Below are positions 27,087 through 34,797 of a stretch of DNA of 55,545 nucleotides, piece after piece; the stretch's first letter is position 1, and each line of letters begins with the position of its first letter. This DNA comes from Oscillatoria sp. SIO1A7 (lineage in GTDB: Bacteria > Cyanobacteriota > Cyanobacteriia > Cyanobacteriales > Laspinemataceae), in assembly GCA_010672965.1 (NCBI GenBank), contig JAAHFN010000012.1:7340-62884 (forward strand). Reading direction: 5' to 3'. The translations under genes and the position numbers were made by a program. The notes under the pieces were generated by a model. The model was not told the DNA's origin. It did no database searches and saw only the letters and a list, made by a program, of their open reading frames with translations.

Positions 27087-29330
27087 ATGCTCCCCGAAGC
27101 TCCCCAAGTCCCCAAGTCTCGCAGTCCCCAAGCCAAGTCCCCAAGTCCCCAAGTCCCCAAGTCCCCAATGCCAATTTCGGAGCCAGGAGTAGTAGCAGTG
27201 GCACATTGTCCGATTTGTCAAGCACAGTACGTTGAAGCAGAGGTCAATACTTGTTGGCAATGCGGTTGGGATTTGACTCCTTATCCGCTGACCCAGAAAA
27301 GTCTCCCACAGAGTTTTTTGCGCAAGGAACGGGCGCAACTGTTTTGGGGGAGACAAATGTGGGCTCAGTTGCAGTCTCAATCGGAAACTGGACAGGAGCA
27401 GGAGGTCGCGCAGTTGGAGGCGCAGCTCTCGGAAATAAAAGGTCAATTAGAGGAGCGCGACTTCGAGCGGAACAAGCTCAATGCTGCACTTTCAAAAACT
27501 GAGGAGGCATACTGGAAGCTACACGATCGCGAGCAAAAAAACCAAAATAAGCTCAAGACTGCCTCGCAAGAGCTAGATCGGTTGCGGTCTTATCTTCGGC
27601 AAGCGGAGGTGGCATATCGGGAATTGGAGGAACAGCTTGAAGATAATAGAAAAGAGTTGGACCTTGCCGATACAGAGCGATCGCAGCTTAAGGAGAAAAT
27701 GCAGAGAGCGGCGAAGGCTTATTGGCAGCTACAAGACAAATACGAGCTGGTGGAGAAAGGGCGATCGTTTCTCAATTCCCAATTGCAACAAGCCCAAACA
27801 GAAGTCAAGCAGATCGGGGAAGAATGGGCCGAGAGCCAAAGGCAGTTGGAGGAATGGCAACAGGAGATCTCGCACCTCACATCTAGAGTGGAGACCCTAG
27901 AAAAACAGTTGCAGGAGTCGGAGCAGGAGCGATCGCTGCTACAATCCCAACTCGAACAGGCTGCCACCTCTTATTGGCAACTACATACGCAGTATTCGGA
28001 GACTCAAGCCAAAGAGGAATCCAATCAAAATGCTTTTTATTTGGCCGAGATAGAGTACCAGCGCCTGCAAGCGGAATACGAGAAATTGCAACAGCAACTC
28101 TTGCAGCAGTCGTCAGAACTGCAAGCAGAACGCCAGTCCCGACAACTGCTGGAAGAAAGCCTCAATGGCAAAAGCAATAGCTCCATCCTGGCTGCTTCCT
28201 CATTAGAATTAACCGCGAGCGAGGGATTGTCTGTAGAAGAGGCTTCGCGATCGCAATTGCCAAGCGAGTCTGAAAGCGAAACTTTATTACAAACAGAGAC
28301 TTTATTACAAACAGGCGATCGGGAACCACAACTGCCCTCCGAGGATTTTTCCCTAAACTCATCTTTGAGCCCTAGCGTTATGCCTACAATAGAAGATTCC
28401 GAATCATCCCAAAAGCAACTTCAATCGCCGGACGATCGATTATCTACCGAGAGAACTGGCCGGAGACGCGCTGCACCGCTCTATTTGCAAACTCTACTTC
28501 ACATCTTAGTAATTCTTATCTTCCTCAGCCCAACATTCATCGCTCTGCGCAACCCGACTGTATCCAAATCTATTTTATACTTTGCCCTCAAAAAAGGCTT
28601 GCTGCAAACAGCCGCTAACCGAGACTTAAGCGAGCTAGACTTCAGCAACTTAGACTTGGACGGTGCCAATCTTAGCCAATCGAACCTGACCAATTCCAAT
28701 TTCCAAGCAGCCAGCCTTGCCGCTACTAACTTTGCCAAAGCCAATCTCAATGGAGTTAATTTCTCCGAAGCGAACTTAGAGGGAGCTAATCTCAACAATG
28801 CGAGTTTGGACTGGGCAAACCTAATCAATGCCAATCTGGAATCAGCGGATTTTACTAATGCCAACTTAGTTCGAGCCAATTTAACTGGAGCGAATTTAAA
28901 AGGCGCTAACTTTACAAAAACAAAAATTGACAATACAACCCGAATCGATCCGGAATATTTGCTGAGTTGGAAGCTAGTCAACGAGCCAATAGACAAGCGA
29001 CAGCTAAACGGTCTTTCCCTCGATGGCTTGAATTTAAGCGAGGCTAGTTTAATCAAAGCAAACCTCAGCAATGCCAGTCTGAAATTGATAAATTTAAGTA
29101 ATGCTAACCTGATGGAAGCCCAACTATCCGGATCCGACTTAACAGGTGCCAACTTAACAGGTGCCAACTTAACCGGTGCTGTCTTAGTAGGAGCCGACTT
29201 AACCGGTGCGAATTTAACCAACGCCACCTTAACGGACGCTGACTTTAAAGGCGCTAGCTTATTTGGTATCGAGACAGATAGAACGACTATTTGTCCTAAC
29301 GGTAAAAATGGTCCCTGCAAACTCGATTAA
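27087..29330 (+). CDS. Coiled-coil pentapeptide-repeat membrane protein
   Basis: 747 residues from ATG at 27087, preceded by AAGGAGGA (spacing about 12). An alternative ATG at 27168 would skip a Pro/Lys/Ser tract made of CCCAAGTC repeats. A zinc ribbon (Cys 41, 44, 56, 59) is followed by a long coiled coil (about 75-370, rich in Gln/Glu), an acidic Ser-rich linker, one membrane helix (LLHILVILIFLSPTFIAL) and about 35 pentapeptide repeats in two blocks (ANLxxAxF pattern) to the C-terminus. Pentapeptide beta-helices are common in cyanobacteria; the function is unknown. It is not related in sequence to the kinase-like gene upstream, though both begin with a zinc ribbon. Confidence 0.85.
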   Translation: MLPEAPQVPKSRSPQAKSPSPQVPKSPMPISEPGVVAVAHCPICQAQYVEAEVNTCWQCGWDLTPYPLTQKSLPQSFLRKERAQLFWGRQMWAQLQSQSETGQEQEVAQLEAQLSEIKGQLEERDFERNKLNAALSKTEEAYWKLHDREQKNQNKLKTASQELDRLRSYLRQAEVAYRELEEQLEDNRKELDLADTERSQLKEKMQRAAKAYWQLQDKYELVEKGRSFLNSQLQQAQTEVKQIGEEWAESQRQLEEWQQEISHLTSRVETLEKQLQESEQERSLLQSQLEQAATSYWQLHTQYSETQAKEESNQNAFYLAEIEYQRLQAEYEKLQQQLLQQSSELQAERQSRQLLEESLNGKSNSSILAASSLELTASEGLSVEEASRSQLPSESESETLLQTETLLQTGDREPQLPSEDFSLNSSLSPSVMPTIEDSESSQKQLQSPDDRLSTERTGRRRAAPLYLQTLLHILVILIFLSPTFIALRNPTVSKSILYFALKKGLLQTAANRDLSELDFSNLDLDGANLSQSNLTNSNFQAASLAATNFAKANLNGVNFSEANLEGANLNNASLDWANLINANLESADFTNANLVRANLTGANLKGANFTKTKIDNTTRIDPEYLLSWKLVNEPIDKRQLNGLSLDGLNLSEASLIKANLSNASLKLINLSNANLMEAQLSGSDLTGANLTGANLTGAVLVGADLTGANLTNATLTDADFKGASLFGIETDRTTICPNGKNGPCKLD

Positions 29331-29546
29331 TCAGTTTGAGAAATTCTAGTTTGTTGGCGAAGCGAGCCACAAACATAAACCCAATTCTCAAAGCTCAACC
29401 CTGAAGCCCTCTCAACCCTAAAGTGCCAGGGTCTATTTGCGGATATAGCGGTAAGCAGTCAGCTTTCAGCACGAGTAAGGCAGTTACTAGCTTTGGCAAT
29501 TTTTAATTGTCCTAAACTCTTCGGCGTATTGCTATACCTGCGGATG
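29331..29546. other. Convergent spacer between two pentapeptide-repeat genes
   Basis: Contains AATTCTCAAAGCTCAACCCTG-type repeats and a GCGGTAAGCAGTCAGCTTTC repeat (29449-29470). No obvious terminator hairpin. Confidence 0.45.
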
Positions 29547-30587
29547 TTACTTGCGGATTTTACCATTGGGCATAATTACCCCCTTCGTCTTAGCCCCACG
29601 GAAGTCAGTCTGAATTAGATTGGCTTGGCGTAAATTGGCTCCTGTCAAATTTGCCTGAGTGCAATCCGCATTCATCAGGTGCGCTTTCTCCAGATTGGCT
29701 CCAGTTAGATTCGCTCTATTGAGCTTAGCTTGGATCAGGTAAGCTCCGCTGAGGTTGGCCTTGGTCAAGTCTGCCCCGCTCAGATTAGCGCTTGTGAGTA
29801 GTTTCTGACTTAGGTCTGCTTCACAGAGATTGGCATTGCTCAGATTCGCTCCGCTCAAGTTGGCTCGGCTAAGGCAAGTTCTCCTTAAGTCTGCTTGGCT
29901 TAAGTCTGTCTTGCTCAGATTTGCCCCGGTTAGCTTGGCTTCTAGGAAATCCGTATCAATTAGCTTAGCCCCGTGCAAATGCGCCCCAGTAAGGTTGGCC
30001 TGCTTGAAGATAGCACCAGAAAAATCACTCTGTCTCAGGTCTGCCCCGCTTAGGTTAGCTTGCTTTAGCTTGGCTCCAGCAAGATTGGCTTTGCTCAGGT
30101 TAGCCTCTGTAAGGTCTGCTTTGCTGATACTAGCTCCGGCGAGATTGGCCGACCTCAAATCTGCTTCTTTGAGATTTGTGCCAATTAGATAGGTACTATT
30201 GAATTGCGCGCCGCGTAGATTCGCACCACTAAGGTTGGCACCGCTGATATCTGCATTATTCAAAATAGCACCGCTTAGATCGGCTCCGCTCAGGTCAGCC
30301 CAATTGAGATGCGCCCCATCTAAATTCGCACCACGGAGGTCTGCGCCACTCAAGTTGGTGCCGCTCAGGCTAGCACCGCTGAGATTCGCTTTGCTCAGGG
30401 TCGCGCCACTGAGATTCGCTTTGCTCAAACGCGCTGCACCCAGATATGACCCACTCAAGTTTGCGCCGCTTAGGTCGGCACCCGCCATACTGGCTTGATT
30501 AAAATCTCTAGAGCCGCCAGCATACCGCTGCAGGAGTTCCTCCCTGGTAAAGCTGGGTCTAGAAGCGGCCATTAAATTTGCTGTCAT
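29547..30587 (-). CDS. Pentapeptide-repeat protein
   Basis: 346 residues. After a ~30-residue head (MTANLMAASRPSFTREELLQ) almost the entire protein (about 32-338) is A(N/D)LSGA pentapeptides, predicting one long right-handed quadrilateral beta-helix of about 15 coils. No signal peptide or membrane helix is visible, so it is probably cytoplasmic. Repeats such as ANLSGANLSG are highly conserved at the DNA level. It converges on the coiled-coil pentapeptide gene. Function unknown; DNA-mimic members of the family exist, but nothing here shows that. Confidence 0.9.
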   Translation of the reverse strand: MTANLMAASRPSFTREELLQRYAGGSRDFNQASMAGADLSGANLSGSYLGAARLSKANLSGATLSKANLSGASLSGTNLSGADLRGANLDGAHLNWADLSGADLSGAILNNADISGANLSGANLRGAQFNSTYLIGTNLKEADLRSANLAGASISKADLTEANLSKANLAGAKLKQANLSGADLRQSDFSGAIFKQANLTGAHLHGAKLIDTDFLEAKLTGANLSKTDLSQADLRRTCLSRANLSGANLSNANLCEADLSQKLLTSANLSGADLTKANLSGAYLIQAKLNRANLTGANLEKAHLMNADCTQANLTGANLRQANLIQTDFRGAKTKGVIMPNGKIRK

Positions 30588-31672
30588 AAAAAAATATGCT
30601 CTACTAAATTTGTTAACTCGCTATAAAAATTGTAAAAATAGATACAAATCTATATCAACCGCAATTTCCCCTAAGTTTTGTAAAGAATTGTTGGAAATAC
30701 TTTTAACTTTTTTACAGAGGCTAATTCATATTTCTTAATAATACTTTAAGTTTTGAATTTTTTTAATCTATATGGCTCTTTTCTCAAAAACAATTACTGT
30801 AGGTCCATTAATAACAAGCCTATTTTGATGCGAATTGGTCCAATATTGACTAGCTATTCAGGTACTGTACTGTCCCATTAACTCTACATATCTTTTGATT
30901 TACCAGAGAAAACTATATATATAATTATAATTAAATATAAAATTAATTATTAAAGCATAGAACCGCCGTTTTCCCTTGCCTTGGTGTCTGCTCTCCATTC
31001 CAAACAATTCTATAAACTCGTAAAAGGACGGTAATTACGAGTATTATCCAGACTAAATTTCCGTATTAACTCGGTTGACGATCGCTAATTTATATCGTAA
31101 TTGGGAATTGGGCATTGGAGAGTTTTAAGTTTTGAGTTGTAAATTTTCAGTGAAATATTGCAAATCGCAAAACGCAGGCATTGAGCATTAGGTATTGGGC
31201 CTTGAAGAGTTTTAAGTTTTAAGTTGTGAGTTTTAAGTTTTAAGTCATTGCAAATCGCCTGCGCCGCAAAACGCAGGCATTGAGCATTAGGTATTGGGCC
31301 TTGAATAGGGAGAGGGGGGGAGAGAGGGGAGAGGGGGGAGTGTGGGGAGAGAGGGGAGAACTTTCAGCACACTTCCCACACCTCGTAGGCGGCCTCCCAC
31401 CCTTCCCACACCCCCCACCCTTCCCACACCTCAGGCTTTTGGATTTATACAAGCCCTAGATATGGACAGGCAAGCGTAAGTCCTGTTAAATTAAAAGTTG
31501 CAGGTAAAGTTCTGGCAACCAGCAAAACTCAAAATTCACGCATTCAAAATTCTCAAGCTAAGAACTCAAAATTCACGCATTCAAAATTCAAAACTCCCTG
31601 CCTCTTCCGATGCCCTATTCTGTAGAAACAAAGTAAAGGAGTTCGAGAAAAGAAAGTCAAGGAGTTTGAGAA
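30588..31672. other. 1.1-kb spacer: AT-rich promoter region, then repeats
   Basis: 30588-30960 is AT-rich and presumably holds the upstream region of the pentapeptide gene. 31120-31305 has GTTTTAA heptamers and a direct duplication of a GCAGGCATTGAGCATTAGGT block (31171 and 31274). 31305-31435 is a GAGAGGGGAGAGGGG/CCCACCCTTCCCACACC tract. 31515-31600 has CAAAATTCACGCATT repeats. No gene supported. Confidence 0.6.
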
Positions 31673-32254
31673 ATGGCCTTAACCCCCTCAACTATGTTGA
31701 ATCTAGGGACAAAAGCACCGGATTTCCAATTGCCCGATGTGGTCTCTGGGAAGATAATCTCCCTAGAAACCTTTGCTGGCAAGCAAGGATTGCTAGTTAT
31801 GTTCATCTGTCGGCATTGTCCTTTCGTCAAGCATGTCCAAGCAGAACTGGCTCAAATTGGTCGAGACTATGGCGATCGCGAGTTGGGAATTGTAGCGATT
31901 AGTGCCAACAACGCAGAAACTCACCGAGAGGATGCGCCAGACAAACTAGCGATAATGGCAAGAGAACTCGATTTTGTCTTCCCCTTTTGCTATGACGAGA
32001 GCCAGGAAACTGCTAAGGCATATACGGCCGCTTGCACGCCAGATTTCTTTCTCTTCGATGCCTTGCTGGAGTTGGCCTATCGCGGCCAGTTAGACGATAC
32101 CCGACCGGGGAGTCCCGAGCTAGTAACCGGATTGGATTTGCGCGCTGCGATCGATGCGGTGCTAGCAGGCAAACCCGTCAATGCCGAACAAAAGCCCAGT
32201 ATTGGCTGCAATATTAAGTGGAAACCGGGTAACGAACCTCCTTACTATGGCTAG
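31673..32254 (+). CDS. Thioredoxin-fold protein (AhpC/TSA-Redoxin type)
   Basis: 193 residues with a peroxiredoxin/TlpA-like fold: LGTKAPDFQLPDVVSG at the N-terminus, then MFICRHCPFVKHVQ with CxxC at Cys46-Cys49, and the cis-Pro region TACTPDFFLFD. Cyanobacteria carry conserved cytosolic members of this type with unknown partners; thiol-disulfide exchange is the likely role. No signal peptide. The start ATG follows AAGGAG by 8 bases; that AAGGAGTT-GAGAAA unit is itself duplicated just upstream (31635 and 31655). Confidence 0.9.
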   Translation: MALTPSTMLNLGTKAPDFQLPDVVSGKIISLETFAGKQGLLVMFICRHCPFVKHVQAELAQIGRDYGDRELGIVAISANNAETHREDAPDKLAIMARELDFVFPFCYDESQETAKAYTAACTPDFFLFDALLELAYRGQLDDTRPGSPELVTGLDLRAAIDAVLAGKPVNAEQKPSIGCNIKWKPGNEPPYYG

Positions 32255-32369
32255 TTTTGTAGCTAATATCAAATCCGTGATTATCGCCCCCAGGAACGGG
32301 AAACCAGGAGAATATTGGCCTAGTTTTCCGTTCTCAATTTTTTAGGGAGTTGTTCCTAGTGACGTAAGG

Positions 32370-32478
32370 ACTAATACAGGACTTACCCTTGCTTCTCAGA
32401 AATAAGGCTATGTATTGATACCCTAATTTTAAAAGCGATACCTTATATATAGATGCTCTGGGTAAGTCCTGTATTAGT
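32370..32478. mobile_element. 109-bp palindromic element, ACTAATACAGGACTTACCC termini
   Basis: The left ACTAATACAGGACTTACCC and right GGGTAAGTCCTGTATTAGT ends are 19-bp perfect inverted repeats. It is related to the ACAGGACTTACGCA elements at 5317 and 5462. The right end overlaps the last codons of the minus-strand XRE-like gene and provides its TAA stop (32474-32476). Confidence 0.85.
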
Positions 32479-32872
32479 CATTGCTGATGGGCGGCACTTC
32501 AATAGACCGTTCTCCGGTGGCAATGTCGAGCAAATCTTCTAGGCTGAGTGGAACTGCTGTTTCGGGATGGCTCGGTTCTAAAACATCCATCAGCAGAAGA
32601 AGTTGATCTATAGCAAGGCGGGTAATTTTCCCGCCCTCAATTCTATTGATTTGTGGACCAGATATTCCTGGAACTAATTCGGGGTCGATATATAGCTCTT
32701 TGCCCCTTTCTTCAAGTAACTTAGACTCTTGGGTGGCAATATATTGCCCCAAGTCATGAACGGAGGTCCAGCCACGATAATACCGGAGCCAGCGCAGGTA
32801 TCGCCCTAGGTGGATGAGCCCTACCTGAGTTAAGCGGCGGTTTTTCTTTAGCGTTTTTTCTTTTTCGGGCAT
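32474..32872 (-). CDS. XRE-like helix-turn-helix protein
   Basis: 132 residues. The pattern LGRYLRWLRYYRGWTSVHDLGQYI followed by GISGPQINRIEGGKITRLAI fits an XRE-type five-helix DNA-binding domain with a stretched loop, so it is probably a transcriptional regulator. The remaining C-terminus (SLEDLLDIATGERSIEVPP) is acidic. Its final codons and stop lie inside a palindromic element, so the native C-terminus may have been altered. It is divergent from the 320-residue membrane-protein gene (101 bp apart) and could control it (inference). Confidence 0.65.
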   Translation of the reverse strand: MPEKEKTLKKNRRLTQVGLIHLGRYLRWLRYYRGWTSVHDLGQYIATQESKLLEERGKELYIDPELVPGISGPQINRIEGGKITRLAIDQLLLLMDVLEPSHPETAVPLSLEDLLDIATGERSIEVPPISND

Positions 32873-32973
32873 GAATGCGCGACAAGTTTACTACGACAAT
32901 TAAAATAGCACGTTATCGTGAAATATCAGGTTAGTTGTTACTAATTTTTTACAAAATTTAAGCTAGCGGGCAA

Positions 32974-33936
32974 ATGTCAGACAATCAACCATTACCGCCG
33001 GAACCAGAAACCCCCTCCCAGTCAGAGCGATCGCCCAGGGAGCCCAATCGGCTCCAGTCGGGTTTTAAGACTGGAACTATCAAAGCGCTGCGAGGGACGA
33101 TCGCTTTATTAGAAGGGCTTGTGGAGAAACTAGAAGCCTCGCCGTCTTCCCCAACAGCAACGCCTACTTCCCCAACTCCAGCCTTACGGGGGGTTCCCGG
33201 GCTTGGTTTTATTCTAGAAAAAGTTCGAGCCGCGCTACCAGAAGCCGTAGAGCGAAGACTGCCGGATTCTGTGTTAAAGGGAGCGATCGCTGCAATAGTA
33301 GTAGTGCTTGTTGGTTCGATCGCGATCGCCCTTGTGCCCGGGAAGCCCACTGAAGTTGCAGTGAAAGTCGAGCCTCGCGAACCGACTGAAGTAGTGGAAG
33401 TCGAGCCGCCTCAACTTCCTGGACCAATCCAACCGCCTTTGCAAGCACCAGAAGCGCCCGATATAACAAAGTCAGAACCGGAGCTAGAGAAACCCGAGCT
33501 AGAGGAACCTCCAGAATTAGAGGAACCTATAGAACTAGAGCCAGAATTAGAGCCGGAATTTTCTCCAGAACTAGAGCCAGAACTAACTCCAGAATTTACT
33601 CCAGAATTAGCTCCAGAACTAGAGCTAGAACTAACTCCAGAACAAATTCTGATTGCCGGAATTAAAAGCCAAGTGGCCGATGTGACGAGGGACTATGGCG
33701 ATCTGATTCTAGGGATTAAGGCTAATTTCTCTGCGAGTGTTTTGGAGATTCAGTTGAGCGATCGCTGGTACGAGCTACTTCCGGCGAATCAAGACAAGAT
33801 AGCCGCGCAAATGTTAGAGGAGTCCGGGAAGCTTGATTTCAGAAAGTTGGAAATTATTAGCTCCCAAGGTAGCCGGATTGCTCGCTCTCCTGTGGTCGGG
33901 TCGCAAATAATTATTTTGCAGCGGAGCCGGCTATAG
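32974..33936 (+). CDS. Pro/Glu-rich single-pass membrane protein
   Basis: 320 residues; family not recognised. A cytoplasmic head (1-100, with a ~50-residue helical segment) is followed by one membrane helix (about 101-121, KGAIAAIVVVLVGSIAIALV), an extended acidic Pro/Glu linker (130-225, ELEPEL/ELTPEF repeats) and a C-terminal globular domain (226-320) with the segment LSDRWYELLPANQDKIAAQM. That last piece recalls small cyanobacterial membrane-tethered domains of unknown function. Its 3' end overlaps the converging nanE gene by 26 bp. Confidence 0.8.
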   Translation: MSDNQPLPPEPETPSQSERSPREPNRLQSGFKTGTIKALRGTIALLEGLVEKLEASPSSPTATPTSPTPALRGVPGLGFILEKVRAALPEAVERRLPDSVLKGAIAAIVVVLVGSIAIALVPGKPTEVAVKVEPREPTEVVEVEPPQLPGPIQPPLQAPEAPDITKSEPELEKPELEEPPELEEPIELEPELEPEFSPELEPELTPEFTPELAPELELELTPEQILIAGIKSQVADVTRDYGDLILGIKANFSASVLEIQLSDRWYELLPANQDKIAAQMLEESGKLDFRKLEIISSQGSRIARSPVVGSQIIILQRSRL

Positions 33937-34606
33937 TGTCTAAAATTGCTTTTTGATAGGCTTCTACTTTTTTGTCTATGCCAGTGATATCGGTGCCAAC
34001 TACTACGGCGATCGCTCCTAATTGCAGCGCTTTTGTAGCCATTGCCGGGGAGGCAATGCCCCCTTCGCAAATTGCTGGGACGCTAAGTTTCCCAACCATT
34101 TCTGCTAGCAAGTCAAAACCGGGGGGAGATTGGCTTTCGGTCTCCCTGGTGTAACCATAGAGAGTAGTGCCAACCACATCAGCTCCAGCATTGGCAGCAG
34201 CAATTGCTGCTTCTATAGTATCTATATCGGCCATGACTGGTTTGGCTAATTCATTGTGAATTCGCTCGATGAGAGTGGCGACTGGCTCGGGGCGGTTTCT
34301 CTGAGTAGCATCGATCGCTATAATATCGGCACCTGCAGCGGCGATCGCTGCTGCTTGCTCGAACTCCGGCGTAATGTAAACCGAATAATCTTCCAGGGCT
34401 ACTTTCCACAGACCAATAATCGGAACTTCGGCACCTACAAGCTCTCGAACTGCCGCAACATGGGCTGGGGTATCAATTCGCAAGCCGACGGCACCCCGGG
34501 CGATCGCCGCTCCAGCCATTGCCGCGATAACTTCAGGAGCATATAGGGGGGAATCAGGCGGTGCTTGACAAGATACTATCAAGCCTCTACAGATTTTTTC
34601 ATTCAT
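33911..34606 (-). CDS. nanE: N-acetylmannosamine-6-phosphate 2-epimerase (NanE family)
   Basis: 231 residues, TIM barrel. The family converts ManNAc-6-P to GlcNAc-6-P. Conserved pieces: CQAPPDSPLY, GAVGLRID near the start, IIGLWK, ADIIAIDATQRNRP, VMADIDTIEAA, ADVVGTTLYGYT and ICEGGIASP with VVVGTDITG at the C-terminal phosphate site. The ATG at 34606 starts the conserved MNEKICRGLIVSCQAPP; the frame is open 46 codons upstream but that part is repeat sequence. No sialic-acid genes are adjacent, so its in vivo role here is probably amino-sugar salvage (inference). Confidence 0.9.
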   Translation of the reverse strand: MNEKICRGLIVSCQAPPDSPLYAPEVIAAMAGAAIARGAVGLRIDTPAHVAAVRELVGAEVPIIGLWKVALEDYSVYITPEFEQAAAIAAAGADIIAIDATQRNRPEPVATLIERIHNELAKPVMADIDTIEAAIAAANAGADVVGTTLYGYTRETESQSPPGFDLLAEMVGKLSVPAICEGGIASPAMATKALQLGAIAVVVGTDITGIDKKVEAYQKAILDTIAGSAAK

Positions 34607-34617
34607 AGATTTTAGTC

Positions 34618-34771
34618 TATAGCCTTTCTCAAATAAGTTTAATAAACGATAGGATAAACGATAGGGTAGGGGCGACAGCATCCCCAAGACTACCTCTGCT
34701 GTAGAACGGGGATTCTCATATTGGGATGCGCGGGCCCCAGACACCTCACATCAATTTGAGAACCGCTATAG
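34618..34771. mobile_element. Full-length TATAGC-TTTCTCAAAT element
   Basis: The ends TATAGCCTTTCTCAAATAAG and ATTTGAGAACCGCTATAGC are inverted. The core arms are GGGGCGACAGCATCCCC and GGGATGCGCGGGCCCC. The other copies (15748-15884; 55421 to the end) share both layers. No coding capacity. Confidence 0.72.
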
Positions 34772-34797
34772 CTGCTCTATACCCTAATAGATCGTTA

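Noticed and set aside
28499-29320. A 273-residue Leu/Ala/Pro-rich frame antisense to the pentapeptide repeats
   Set aside because: Pentapeptide DNA repeats are open in several frames; the antisense product is a repeat artefact.
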